Below are positions 1 through 8,450 of a DNA stretch of 64,000 bases, piece after piece. Both the position numbers and the translations under genes were made by a program. The notes beneath the pieces are model-generated. The model was not told where the DNA came from and ran no database searches. It was given only the letters and a program-made list of their open reading frames with translations. How positions within the stretch are numbered: the first letter of the stretch is position 1; each line of letters begins with the position of its first letter. Origin of the DNA: Porphyromonas crevioricanis. GTDB lineage: Bacteria; Bacteroidota; Bacteroidia; Bacteroidales; Porphyromonadaceae. Where the stretch lies: NCBI RefSeq assembly GCF_900167225.1, contig NZ_FUXH01000003.1, positions 124,001 through 188,000 of the forward strand, given 5' to 3'.

Positions 1-2
1 AT

Positions 3-317
3 ATAGCCAAGCCCGAACCTCTGACCTATGAAGACACACGCCATCTCTACAACTCCCGTAAAGAGCAAGAAAAGGCTGAGAAAAGGGCTGCCGAAAGGCT
101 CAAAAAACAAAAAGAAAAAGAACGACGCAAAGAGCTTAAACAGAGAGAACGCGAAAGAAAAGAAAGGCTCAAGCAAAGAAAGCGCGAACAGCGTGAGCGT
201 GCCAAGCAACGCAAACAGCAGCTCAAAGAGCGTCAAAAAGAACAGAAAGGACGAGAAAAAGAGCGTAAGTACCGACTCAAAGAGAAAGAGCAAGCAAAAC
301 GCAAGCAAAAGAGCTAG
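3..317 (+). CDS. C-terminal end of a protein with a highly charged coiled-coil tail (partial)
   Basis: This is the 3' part of a gene that begins before the window; the stop is TAG at 315-317. The visible 104 residues start with IAKPEPLTYEDTRHLYNSRK and then become almost only Lys, Arg, Glu and Gln in heptad-like runs such as KEQEKAEKRAAERLKKQKEK, a pattern typical of a single long, basic, extended or coiled-coil tail. An alternative ORF with ATG at 28 reads the same bases in another frame as a Ser/Lys-rich peptide; I regard it as a shadow, because the frame used here is open from the window edge and gives the ordered helix pattern. Function cannot be told from the tail alone; nucleic-acid or membrane-surface binding would fit the charge. 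Confidence 0.65.
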   Translation: MAKPEPLTYEDTRHLYNSRKEQEKAEKRAAERLKKQKEKERRKELKQRERERKERLKQRKREQRERAKQRKQQLKERQKEQKGREKERKYRLKEKEQAKRKQKS

Positions 318-424
318 CAAGTTGCTCTTCTATATTGAATGGTCGTCCCCTTTTTTGGGGGAGATGAATATAGAGAGTATCTACAGAGAGAGCTCATGAA
401 CTAGCGAGGGAAAGCCTCTAACAA

Positions 425-1366
425 TCAACCAAGAAAAGTTTGCAAGACTAACAAGACAATAAACACTGTACACAGACTTGTTATAATCCACGCCTGATAG
501 CGCTTGGCTACAGTTTCTATAGCCTTCGCCAAAAGTACGGCTGAAGGCAAGAGCGAAAGGTAAAGCATACCGGCTGATTCTTTCGGCAAAAAGAGATAGA
601 AAGGCAATAGGTAAAGAGGCCAAACAGTGAGGATTGCAAAAAAAGAGCGTATCCGAACTTTTTCTTTCCGAACAGTTAAATGAGTTGCAGATATAGCCCA
701 TAACAGAGAAGAAAGCAGTATCAAGGGATAAATCCAATGAGAAATCAGAGTGTAGGTATTGAAAGCCTCGCTGGGAAAAGCCCAATTGGACATTCGCATC
801 CATCCCTCCAAGAGAAAAGCTCGCGCTTTAGAGAAAAAAAGTAGAGGTAAAGCCAACCACCAACTCAAAAACATCCCGAATAGAAAGGCAACGATCTGCC
901 TGGGAGTCACTGATCGAAGGAGATACAAAAACAAAAACCAAAGAGGCAGAGTATATAGCACGGGAGGCCACAGCGGCACCGAGAAGCCGAATAACAAGCC
1001 ACTGCTTGCGATCGTGATACTTCCCTCATCAGTATGATAGGCTCCTAATAGAATAATCAGAGAGAGAATAAATAGAGGAGCAGCATAAATATACATCCCC
1101 CCCCCTGACATCAATTCCGTATTGCTGCTATAAAGTAACAATGCCAAGAAAAGAAAGAGATTACTCCCTTTTTCGTCCAAAATCAATAGTTTCCGAAATG
1201 TCAGGTAACCCAATATAATCTGAACAACCATGGAAGAAATAGCAATAAAAACAGTTGAGGTCCCCCCCCTTCCGGACTCTTTTGAAAACAAAGCATATCC
1301 CAACCAAAGAAGATGTGCCAGCAATATCGCTAGCATATAATAGAGCTTACCGTTATTACCCCTCAT
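425..1366 (-). CDS. polytopic inner-membrane protein of unknown function
   Basis: About 313 residues, nearly all in hydrophobic helices; roughly nine to ten membrane segments can be counted, with no soluble domain and no recognisable catalytic motif. It resembles the uncharacterised multi-spanning proteins common in Bacteroidota (DUF6427-like), but I am not sure of the family. I place the start at ATG 1366 (MRGNNGK); a GTG at 1396 in the same frame is possible but lies directly behind a terminator-like hairpin. Upstream is a good promoter (-33 TTG at 1504-1506, -7 TACCTTTG at 1477-1484) and a leader with a hairpin at 1409-1432, so expression may be attenuated. The coding strand carries G9 and G8 tracts (C9 at 1097-1105, C8 at 1262-1269 on the plus strand), which could slip. 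Confidence 0.75.
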   Translation of the reverse strand: MRGNNGKLYYMLAILLAHLLWLGYALFSKESGRGGTSTVFIAISSMVVQIILGYLTFRKLLILDEKGSNLFLFLALLLYSSNTELMSGGGMYIYAAPLFILSLIILLGAYHTDEGSITIASSGLLFGFSVPLWPPVLYTLPLWFLFLYLLRSVTPRQIVAFLFGMFLSWWLALPLLFFSKARAFLLEGWMRMSNWAFPSEAFNTYTLISHWIYPLILLSSLLWAISATHLTVRKEKVRIRSFFAILTVWPLYLLPFYLFLPKESAGMLYLSLLPSAVLLAKAIETVAKRYQAWIITSLCTVFIVLLVLQTFLG

Positions 1367-1402
1367 GTGTTGTATTTGCTGTATTGATCTTACCACAAAA
1401 AT

Positions 1403-1472
1403 AAAAAAGCCGATTGTCTCACGACAACCGACTTTTTCTCGTTAACCTTAAATCTAATACCATGAAAAACAC
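1403..1472 (-). ncRNA. candidate leader or small RNA with conserved box and terminator hairpin
   Basis: Reading the minus strand, a promoter (1477-1506) is followed by a short transcript of about 70 nt: a conserved stretch TATTAGATTTAAGGTTAAC (about 1442-1460), then a hairpin with arms GTCGGTTGTC and GACAATCGGC, loop GTGA, and a run of six T (1403-1408). A 14-codon reading frame, MVLDLRLTRKSRLS, starts at 1463 and its stop lies in the hairpin loop, so ribosome movement could control the hairpin. A second copy with the same order of elements sits at 27560-27651 ahead of a DEAD-box helicase. It could be a free-standing small RNA, an attenuator of the membrane protein gene at 425-1366, or both. 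Transcription is inferred. Confidence 0.6.
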
Positions 1473-1476
1473 GGCG

Positions 1477-1506
1477 CAAAGGTAGTAGTTTTTTTTATTT
1501 ATGCAA
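1477..1506 (-). promoter_or_regulatory. Bacteroidota-type promoter of the leader RNA/membrane protein gene
   Basis: On the minus strand TTG (1506-1504) is followed after 19 bases by TACCTTTG (1484-1477), a full match to the -33/-7 pattern of the Bacteroidota primary sigma factor. Confidence 0.7.
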
Positions 1507-1858
1507 GTTTTATTTATTCTGCTTGAAGGTAAATTTCGTCTCCCTCTTCCACTTCAATCGTCGAGAGAAACATTCCCTAAAATCTCCATAAATAAACTGT
1601 TAATAGGCGATTGGCATATCTCACTCTCTTGTCCTTTGCTCCAAAACACAATGACTCACAAGGTATTGAAAGGGTTTTACAGTCCTTCTATTTTTAACAA
1701 ATACAAAAAAAACAAGAGTTGACACAAGCTCTTCGCATTGAGGATGCAAAGCATCTGCAGCAAAACTTTCGAAAACCATAGTTATAATGAGAATGATCTG
1801 ACGAGGATCTTCTTTTCCAAGGGAAACGAAAGACATAGAAAGTTTTGCGCATAAAAAA

Positions 1859-1886
1859 ACTCCCTCCGCAAATATGCAAAGGGAGT
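1859..1886 (-). terminator. rho-independent terminator of tRNA-His
   Basis: Arms ACTCCCT (1859-1865) and AGGGAGT (1880-1886) form a hairpin; in the minus direction it is followed by seven T residues. It lies 17 bases beyond the tRNA 3' end. Confidence 0.7.
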
Positions 1887-1902
1887 AAACGAAACAAGGG
1901 AG

Positions 1903-1975
1903 GGTGGACGATGGGATTCGAACCCACGACAACCAGAACCACAATCTGGGGCTCTACCACTGAACTACGTCCACC
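1903..1975 (-). tRNA. tRNA-His (anticodon GTG)
   Basis: The minus strand folds as a full cloverleaf. The acceptor arm GTGGACG pairs with CGTCCAC, the anticodon loop contains GTG within GATTGTGGT, and the T arm carries GGTTCGAATCC. An extra G at position -1 (1975) opposite the discriminator C at 1903, the identity feature of tRNA-His, is present in the DNA. The 3' CCA is not encoded, so it must be added by the CCA-adding enzyme encoded at 5211-6662. Confidence 0.95.
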
Positions 1976-2470
1976 ATTCAAACCAGCCGGAGAGAAACAT
2001 GCCCTCTGACTTAGCGATGCAAAGGTAGCATATCTTTTTCAAAGCTACAAGAGGGAACTTCTCAAATCAGATGTAAAAAATCCAGCAGCAAAAATTCGCA
2101 AAAACAAAACCAAAGTCTCACTCCCTATTTTTCTGAAAACAAAAAATATAGAGCAATATCACTGTTAATATATATGTATCCATACGTAACAAAAACCTAT
2201 CCTAAAACAAAACAAAATTGGTACATCGTCTGAATTACTCATTCTTTTTGAAAGTCTATAATATCATTCATAAACGCCTATATTTCGGGTATTTACAGAG
2301 ACTACTACAATAGCTGTTCATAACTCTTGTATCTATAGTAATCAACGACACAAACATCTTATATACAATCAATTGCCACACCATTACCAACTGTTCATAA
2401 GGCATATTTTGTAACTAGCTTACTATCAACAGTTACACCTTTCTTCTCCACGTATAGAATGGCGATAAAG
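1976..2470. other. gene-free AT-rich region upstream of dnaA, candidate oriC
   Basis: About 500 bases without a plausible gene, rich in A/T, directly before dnaA. The sequence TGTTCATAA, which on the other strand reads TTATGAACA (one mismatch from the DnaA box TTATNCACA), occurs twice, at 2315-2323 and 2392-2400. ACTGTTAATATATATG near 2161-2176 is a possible unwinding element. Replication origins beside dnaA are common in bacteria. No perfect DnaA box was found, so the call is tentative. Confidence 0.45.
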
Positions 2471-2472
2471 GC

Positions 2473-2503
2473 TTGTAAGTTCAGTTGGAAAATTCAATCT
2501 TTG
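2473..2503 (+). promoter_or_regulatory. probable dnaA promoter
   Basis: TTGT at 2473-2476 and AATCTTTG at 2496-2503 with a 19-base spacer fit the Bacteroidota -33/-7 pattern (one mismatch in the first base of TAnnTTTG). A start near 2508 would give dnaA a leader of about 45 nt. Confidence 0.55.
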
Positions 2504-2552
2504 CAGCATAAAGACGGCACATGAGAGGCCGTAACAAAAATTTCATATTCGT

Positions 2553-3959
2553 ATGGATCGAAGCTCCAATTATACTACAGTCTGGCAGGACTGTCTCGCT
2601 TGTTTGCGCTCCTTGCTCAACGAAGAAGAATACACCACTTGGTTTACCCCTTTGGTACCAGTAGACTTCGACGGGCATACAATCAAGGTGCGCGCGCCGA
2701 GTGTCTTTGTCTTCGAACATATTGAGGCCAACTATGTAAAGCAGTTGGGACAAGCACTTCAGCAAGTAATTGGAGCTGATGGACGTTTGGTGTATGATGC
2801 CTTGGTAGACAGTACTTCCGGCAGCCCTTCTGCAGCCAGTATCCACTCTCCATCTCGCTCCAGAGCCAGCGCACAGTTACCTATTACTATGCCCGGGACT
2901 CCTCAACCTGCGGCAGTACAATCGGGGTTCAACTCCAATCTTAATCCTCGATTTTCTTTCGAACACTTTTTTGAGAGTAGTTGCAACAAAATTGCTGTAA
3001 CGGTAGGTCAGACAATTGCATCTGTGCCGGGGACACCGTCTTCCAATCCTTTCTTCCTCTATGGGCCGAGTGGAGTTGGGAAGACTCATCTCTGCCAGGC
3101 AATAGGCCTTAAAGTCAAAGAGTTGCATCCGGAAATGAGAGTCTTGTATGTGTCCTCTCATCTTTTTGAGTTGCAATACACAACGGCCTCTCGCTCATCG
3201 CAATACAACAACTTCATCAATTTCTATCAGCAGATAGATGTTTTGATCATTGACGATATACAGGGATTGATCGGAAAAACCGGTACACAAAAGGCCTTCT
3301 TTGAGATATTCAATCACCTCTACATGCTTGGCAAGCAGCTAATCCTCACCTCGGATAAGCCACCAGTAGAGCTCAAGGGGATGCACGATAGACTTATCAC
3401 TCGTATCAGCGGTGCCTTGGTGGTTCCTATCGACAGACCGGACATCGAGCTCAGGCACATGATCCTACACCATCGAATGGAGCAGGAAGGTGTCCACCTA
3501 AAAGAAGAAGTGATCAACTATTTGGCAGATAACTTGCGAGGGAATGTCCGTGAGTTGGAGGGTACACTGATTTCACTCATCACCAATAGTGTAATTCAAG
3601 GGAAAGAAATAGACTTGAATTTTGTCGAGTGCATCGTGAAACGCTCGGTAGAGGTAGAGAATGCGGAAATCACAATGGAGCTGATTCTGGAGAAAGTGAG
3701 TGTGCAATGTGCCGTTTCTATAGAGAAGATACGGAGTAAGAGTCGCCTGCAAGATATTGTACAAGCCAGACATCTCTGCATGTATCTGGCGAAGAAATAT
3801 ACTCCTCTATCTCTCAATGCCATTGGGCAAATGTTAGGAGGGAAAAATCATACAACAGTATTGCATGGGCACAATACGATATGTGATCGAATGTGCACAG
3901 AGTCGGATTTGAAACACCTTGTCGAAAATCTGGAAAGATCTATCGGGGTACATTCCTAA
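2553..3959 (+). CDS. dnaA: chromosomal replication initiator protein DnaA
   Basis: DnaA binds origin repeats, opens the duplex and loads the helicase. The 468-residue protein shows all four domains: an N-terminal oligomerisation domain (1-80), a Ser/Pro-rich linker (about 85-130), an AAA+ ATPase with Walker A GPSGVGKT (171-178) and Walker B LIIDD (231-235), and a C-terminal helix-turn-helix with the signature region GGKNHTTVLHGHNTI. Length is normal. A promoter lies at 2473-2503, a gene-free AT-rich region upstream is a possible origin, and a strong hairpin follows the gene. The perfect palindrome GGGGTATACCCC (3966-3977) sits a few bases after the stop. Confidence 0.96.
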   Translation: MDRSSNYTTVWQDCLACLRSLLNEEEYTTWFTPLVPVDFDGHTIKVRAPSVFVFEHIEANYVKQLGQALQQVIGADGRLVYDALVDSTSGSPSAASIHSPSRSRASAQLPITMPGTPQPAAVQSGFNSNLNPRFSFEHFFESSCNKIAVTVGQTIASVPGTPSSNPFFLYGPSGVGKTHLCQAIGLKVKELHPEMRVLYVSSHLFELQYTTASRSSQYNNFINFYQQIDVLIIDDIQGLIGKTGTQKAFFEIFNHLYMLGKQLILTSDKPPVELKGMHDRLITRISGALVVPIDRPDIELRHMILHHRMEQEGVHLKEEVINYLADNLRGNVRELEGTLISLITNSVIQGKEIDLNFVECIVKRSVEVENAEITMELILEKVSVQCAVSIEKIRSKSRLQDIVQARHLCMYLAKKYTPLSLNAIGQMLGGKNHTTVLHGHNTICDRMCTESDLKHLVENLERSIGVHS

Positions 3960-4016
3960 GAAGTAGGGGTATACCCCCAAAAAAGAAAGAAAAAAAGAGA
4001 ACATATTGGCTGTGTA

Positions 4017-4054
4017 GGGGGCTGCTTCAAAACTCGCATTTTGAGGCAGCCCCC
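4017..4054 (+). terminator. terminator hairpin after dnaA, member of a repeated palindrome family
   Basis: Arms GGGGGCTGC and GCAGCCCCC enclose TTCAAAA...TTTTGAG, extending the stem; TTTTTT follows at about 4060-4065. Nearly the same palindrome recurs at 61379-61420 in the same orientation. Confidence 0.8.
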
Positions 4055-4220
4055 GATTGTTTTTTGTCTATTCTCACAATACACTGTTCCAACTTGTCGG
4101 GACTCAGTACCCTCTGGACATATGAAAGGCTTTCATTAAAGAGGAACAAAAGACAAGACCGTGACTCCGACAAAATAGTGCACCTTTGCAAACAGATACG
4201 ATACAGCAGGATATAAATAG

Positions 4221-4994
4221 ATGATCAGCAGAGCCGAAATGAAATGGATTCGTTCGCTTGACCGAAAAAGCGTACGAGATAAAGAGGGGGTATTTGTCGC
4301 CGAAGGAGCCAAAGTGGTGAATGAGCTAATGCCACACTTCCGCTGCTTCTTGCTGATAGCAACAGAGTCGGCTCTATCCTGCATTGACAATCAGCAAGCC
4401 GAACGAACAGAAGTTGTTCCCGAATCCTTCCCTTTTGACAAAGTAAGCCAATTAGAGTCTCCCCAGCCCATCATAGCAATCTTTTACCGACCTCAATACT
4501 CCGCTCCTTCACTCGAATACCTCCGTGGACTGACACTACTCCTCGACACAGTGCAAGATCCCGGCAATGTGGGCAGCATCATCCGTTCAGCAGCATGGTT
4601 TGGTGTTGGCACAATCTTTCTGACTCCCGGCACAGCCGATCCTTTCGGTAGCAAAGTAGTTCGAGCGACGATGGGGGCCCTGGGGCAAACCAGGATTATT
4701 ACACTGGAAGAACCCGGCAAGTTGCTTCAGGAGGCTCGTCAGGCTGGACTTAATATCTATGGCACATTCCTGCATGGTCCTTCTATCCGAGAAATACAAT
4801 TCCCCTCACCTCAAGAAAAAGCTCTTCTGTTGATGGGAAATGAAGGACAAGGCATCAGCAGCGATCTGGCTGCGTATTGCAACAAACCAGTACATATCCC
4901 TCCTGCTGCAAATCCCAAAGGACATCCGGAGAGCCTCAATGTGGCCGTGGCTACAGCTATTATGCTCTTCCATTGGCAGGGAACCAAATCCTGA
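4221..4994 (+). CDS. TrmH/SpoU-family RNA 2'-O-methyltransferase
   Basis: SAM-dependent methyltransferase predicted to methylate a ribose 2'-OH in tRNA or 23S rRNA. The 257 residues show a short N-terminal substrate-binding part and a SPOUT domain with the three SpoU motifs: DPGNVGSIIRSA (about 114-125), LLMGNEGQGIS (about 204-214) and ESLNVAVATAI near the C terminus. The exact target nucleotide cannot be told. It stands alone between the dnaA terminator and cca, with a poor promoter match (CACCTTTG) about 35 bases upstream. Confidence 0.88.
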   Translation: MISRAEMKWIRSLDRKSVRDKEGVFVAEGAKVVNELMPHFRCFLLIATESALSCIDNQQAERTEVVPESFPFDKVSQLESPQPIIAIFYRPQYSAPSLEYLRGLTLLLDTVQDPGNVGSIIRSAAWFGVGTIFLTPGTADPFGSKVVRATMGALGQTRIITLEEPGKLLQEARQAGLNIYGTFLHGPSIREIQFPSPQEKALLLMGNEGQGISSDLAAYCNKPVHIPPAANPKGHPESLNVAVATAIMLFHWQGTKS

Positions 4995-5197
4995 AAAAAA
5001 GGGAACGAGGAACACACAGGGAGGGAAACACCTCGAAATAAGTTCTTGAACGGATTTTATGCCGGACTATATTTTGACCATCTCAAGAGAAACACAACGA
5101 AATAAATTCTTGAATCTCATGTTGAAATTCCTCGAGCATACTTGACTATTTGGATTTGTCCGACTCGACAAAAGAGTGTACAAAGCTCTCATCATCG

Positions 5198-5205
5198 TAT
5201 CTTTG
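5198..5205 (+). promoter_or_regulatory. -7 element (TATCTTTG) just before the cca start codon
   Basis: A perfect TAnnTTTG box ends five bases before ATG 5211, so transcription would begin at or next to the start codon. No clear -33 TTG is seen at 19-21 bases. It supports ATG 5211 over the in-frame ATG at 5142. Confidence 0.55.
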
Positions 5206-5210
5206 CACCC

Positions 5211-6662
5211 ATGCTAACAAATCAAGAGCTCTACGAAGCTATAGACAAACCTATTTTTCGCCTCATTGGTAGTACAGCAGATGAATTGAAGTTGGAGACC
5301 TATGTCGTAGGAGGATATGTACGAGACCTTATGCTCCACAGACCATCGAAAGACATTGATGTCGTGACTGTAGGCAAAGGGATTGATCTGGCTAAAGCTG
5401 TAGCACGTAAACTGGGGCGCGAAGCTCATGTGTCAGTCTTTGCCCGTTTTGGGACAGCTCAGGTCAAATACAAGGAATACGAAATAGAGTTTGTAGGAGC
5501 CAGACGGGAGAGCTACTCTCCAGACAGCAGAAAGCCGGTTGTTGAAGATGGGACATTGGAAGATGATCAAAGACGTCGAGACTTTACGATCAATGCGCTG
5601 GCCCTATCTCTCAATACTGAGACATACGCCCGTCTGACAGATCCGTTCGACGGAGTAGCCGACCTCTACGAATACACAATCTGCACCCCTCTGGATCCAG
5701 AAGTCACGTTTAGCGATGATCCTTTGCGCATGATGCGTGCAATTCGCTTTGCTTCCCAGTTAGGTTTTATAATCGAAGAATTTACTTGGGATGCGATTTG
5801 TAAGATGGCCGAGCGAATCCGTATTGTCTCTCAAGAACGGATTGCAGACGAGTTCAACAAAATAATGCGTTCACCCAAGCCTTCAGTGGGGTTGGAGCTT
5901 TTTGCTCTGAGTGGACTGATGGAGATCGTAATGCCTGAGGTTTATGCTCTCAAAGGAGCTGAAACGAAAGAAGGGATCGGACACAAAGACAATCTGACTC
6001 ATACATTCAAAGTTGTAGACAACATCGCCAAGCACACCGATGACCTATGGCTTCGCTGGGCTGCCCTATTGCACGATGTGGGTAAGCCCAAAACAAAGAA
6101 GTTCGTCCCCGGGGCAGGCTGGACTTTCTACAATCACAATTTTGTAGGGGCCAAGATCGTACCTCCTCTTTTCAGGCGGCTAAGGCTACCCATGGATCAC
6201 AAGATGAAGTATGTGCAGAAGTTGGTGGACCTGCATATGCGTCCTCAATCACTTGTAGATGAAGGTGTGACAGACTCGGCTGTGAGGCGTCTACTCTTTG
6301 AAGCCGGAGACGATATAGATGATCTAATGATGCTTTGTGAAGCTGACATCACAAGCAAAAATCCAGCTAAAGTGAAGCGTTATTTGGATAACTACGGTCT
6401 GGTAAGACACAAACTGAAAGAAATAGAGGAGAAAGATCGTATACGCAACTTCCAGCCTCCTATAGATGGGCAGGATATCATGCGCATATTCGGCCTACCT
6501 CCCTCTCTTCCCGTAGGACAAATCAAAGATGCCATAAAAGATGCTATCCTTGATGGCCTGATCCCCAACGAATACGAAGCTGCCTACCATTTTATGCTCA
6601 AACGAGCAGCCCAATTGGGTTTACAACCGACAAATGGGATTGAAGACCCTAACCCGAAGTGA
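5211..6662 (+). CDS. cca: CCA tRNA nucleotidyltransferase with HD domain
   Basis: Adds or repairs the 3' CCA of tRNAs, needed here because the tRNA-His gene lacks an encoded CCA. The 483-residue protein has a class II polymerase-beta nucleotidyltransferase head with GGYVRD and DIDVV (about residues 33-53), the RRDFTINAL motif, an RNA/nucleotide-binding middle, and an HD phosphohydrolase-type domain (LLHDVGKPKT). The first in-frame ATG at 5142 adds 23 residues unlike the family and lies upstream of the -7 box, so ATG 5211 is preferred. It overlaps aroA by four bases. Confidence 0.9.
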   Translation: MLTNQELYEAIDKPIFRLIGSTADELKLETYVVGGYVRDLMLHRPSKDIDVVTVGKGIDLAKAVARKLGREAHVSVFARFGTAQVKYKEYEIEFVGARRESYSPDSRKPVVEDGTLEDDQRRRDFTINALALSLNTETYARLTDPFDGVADLYEYTICTPLDPEVTFSDDPLRMMRAIRFASQLGFIIEEFTWDAICKMAERIRIVSQERIADEFNKIMRSPKPSVGLELFALSGLMEIVMPEVYALKGAETKEGIGHKDNLTHTFKVVDNIAKHTDDLWLRWAALLHDVGKPKTKKFVPGAGWTFYNHNFVGAKIVPPLFRRLRLPMDHKMKYVQKLVDLHMRPQSLVDEGVTDSAVRRLLFEAGDDIDDLMMLCEADITSKNPAKVKRYLDNYGLVRHKLKEIEEKDRIRNFQPPIDGQDIMRIFGLPPSLPVGQIKDAIKDAILDGLIPNEYEAAYHFMLKRAAQLGLQPTNGIEDPNPK

Positions 6663-7972
6663 TAAGCAAGACAATCTATTTTCGTAGACCGGCACAAGCG
6701 GATAGTCCCATACCGTTACGGTTGCCTTTCTCCAAAAGCATCTGCTCCAGAGAGATAGTCATATCAGCACTCTCTACGAAGAGCCAAACCTTCGTTAATG
6801 GATTTACCGAGTCTCTCTCGGATGATCTCGCTGTACTGCAGCACGCTCTCAGCGCAAGTCTACATCAAGAAGCTACAATTGACCTGCAGGCCTCCGGTAC
6901 AGCCTTACGTTTCCTCACAGCTTATTTTGCACTGCAAACCTCAGTTCCCATTCTCCTTACTGGCATATCCAGGCTCTGCAACAGACCAATCGCACCATTG
7001 ATCGATGCTCTGCGTATGCTTGGTGCTCGTATCACCTGCATGGAGCATGAAGGTTTTGCTCCTTTGTACATAGAACCGGCAAAGCTGGAAGGGGGCAAGA
7101 TAATCGATTTAGATGCTTCGCTGAGTTCTCAATTCGTATCAGCTTTGCTCTTAATTGCCCCCTGTCTACCGGATGGCCTATGTCTGCAATTGTCTACACC
7201 TCCGGCTTCAGTCTCGTACATAGCAATGACGATAGAGGTGATGAAACGAGCCGGAGTTTCAGTGCAAGTGTCACCTGACTATCGCTCCTATACGGTTGCT
7301 GCCGGCAGTTATACGCCTCTCCCCTTACCAATGATTGAGAGAGACTGGAGCGCAGCAGCTTTTTTCTACACCTTATTGGCTATTCATCGTTCCCCTTCCT
7401 TACAATTACAGCTGGAAGGAATCTACCAAGACTCAATACAAGGAGATAAAAAGGCCACTGAATACTTTGCTGCGCTGGGCGTGGAAAGCCGACAAAGGAA
7501 GAATGGTATTATTATCGAGTATAACTCGATGTCGAAAAATCAAGAGACTATCCTTCGCCCGGACTTCTCTTCCTGCCCCGATATGCTTCCGGCATGGGTT
7601 GTAGCTGCAACACTGCAAGAGAGACCTTTTGTCGCCACAGGTATTGCTACCCTGCGGCACAAGGAAAGTGACCGAATAGCTGCCGTAACAGAGGGACTGC
7701 TCCGTCTTGGATACAAAGGCTTAGAAATTCACTCTGATAGTCTCGTTTACCATAGTACTCCTGTTCAGCAAATGAGAGAGACAATCCCTACAATAGATAG
7801 CTACGACGATCATCGTATTGCTATGGCTTTTGCCATGGCTTCTGCAGACAGACGGTTTACAAACGGACTTTGTATTCGTGGGATAGAAGCTGTATCCAAA
7901 TCTTTTCCCAACTTTGAGTCGGTAGCAGAGCATTGCGGACTCCTATTTACTTCCAATGGAAATGCTTATTAG
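6659..7972 (+). CDS. aroA: 3-phosphoshikimate 1-carboxyvinyltransferase (EPSP synthase)
   Basis: Joins phosphoenolpyruvate to shikimate-3-phosphate in the chorismate pathway. Recognisable parts are SKSICSRE near the N terminus (substrate-binding Lys/Ser), ASGTALRFLTAYFAL (about 79-93, corresponding to the usual NAGTAxR region), SSQFVSALLL, the ESDRI motif and SYDDHRIAMAFAMA in the C-terminal half. Length (437 aa) is normal. The start is a GTG that overlaps the cca stop in GTGA, which implies translational coupling. The family's usual N-terminal asparagine is replaced by serine (ASGTA), giving a divergent Bacteroidota-type enzyme. Confidence 0.92.
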   Translation: MISKTIYFRRPAQADSPIPLRLPFSKSICSREIVISALSTKSQTFVNGFTESLSDDLAVLQHALSASLHQEATIDLQASGTALRFLTAYFALQTSVPILLTGISRLCNRPIAPLIDALRMLGARITCMEHEGFAPLYIEPAKLEGGKIIDLDASLSSQFVSALLLIAPCLPDGLCLQLSTPPASVSYIAMTIEVMKRAGVSVQVSPDYRSYTVAAGSYTPLPLPMIERDWSAAAFFYTLLAIHRSPSLQLQLEGIYQDSIQGDKKATEYFAALGVESRQRKNGIIIEYNSMSKNQETILRPDFSSCPDMLPAWVVAATLQERPFVATGIATLRHKESDRIAAVTEGLLRLGYKGLEIHSDSLVYHSTPVQQMRETIPTIDSYDDHRIAMAFAMASADRRFTNGLCIRGIEAVSKSFPNFESVAEHCGLLFTSNGNAY

Positions 7973-7984
7973 TTCTCAAACCAT

Positions 7985-8413
7985 ATGACTAATACCATAC
8001 TCATCTTTATTATCTCAATTACCCTGTTAGCTCTGATTGCTTTATTAGCTTCTCGAAGAGAAAAACGCAATCGGATTGCTCGAGGACTGCCCGCAGAGGA
8101 ACCTTCAAGCTATCGACGCCCCGAAGGTTGCTGTGGCAAACATGAAGTCTGCGAACATGATCCGGCTCTAAGACATAAACAGGCGAAACCGACCTATTTC
8201 GATGACGAAGAACTCGATCGCTATTGTGGTACTCCTCCCAACAAATACAACGAAGAGGATAAGACTCTTTTCTACGAAGTCCTTTACACCCTTCTGCCCG
8301 AAGACATAAAGCCATGGATACTCAGCCTCGGACAAAGAGGAATCACTCTGCCCGATGACGTCAGACAACAAGCACATAGACTGTATAAAGAGCAAGAAAA
8401 GCCACGCTCTTAA
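7985..8413 (+). CDS. small membrane-anchored protein with a Cys/His-rich motif
   Basis: 142 residues: one N-terminal membrane helix (about 5-22), a basic stretch, then CCGKHEVCEHD (about 49-59) and a conserved-looking acidic C-terminal half with LPEDIKPWILSLGQRGITLP. The clustered Cys and His residues might bind a metal. Similar small proteins in Bacteroidales are sometimes annotated phospholipase, which nothing in this sequence supports. It follows aroA by 12 bases and probably shares its transcript. Confidence 0.75.
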   Translation: MTNTILIFIISITLLALIALLASRREKRNRIARGLPAEEPSSYRRPEGCCGKHEVCEHDPALRHKQAKPTYFDDEELDRYCGTPPNKYNEEDKTLFYEVLYTLLPEDIKPWILSLGQRGITLPDDVRQQAHRLYKEQEKPRS

Positions 8414-8450
8414 ACGACTCTCTATATTTTCTCCCTCTTTGAGAAAGAAA

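Noticed and set aside
28-399. ORF of 123 aa, Ser/Lys-rich, with ATG at 28
   Set aside because: Same bases read in the other frame give an ordered charged coiled coil that is open from the window edge to TAG 315-317; the Ser/Lys frame is its shadow.
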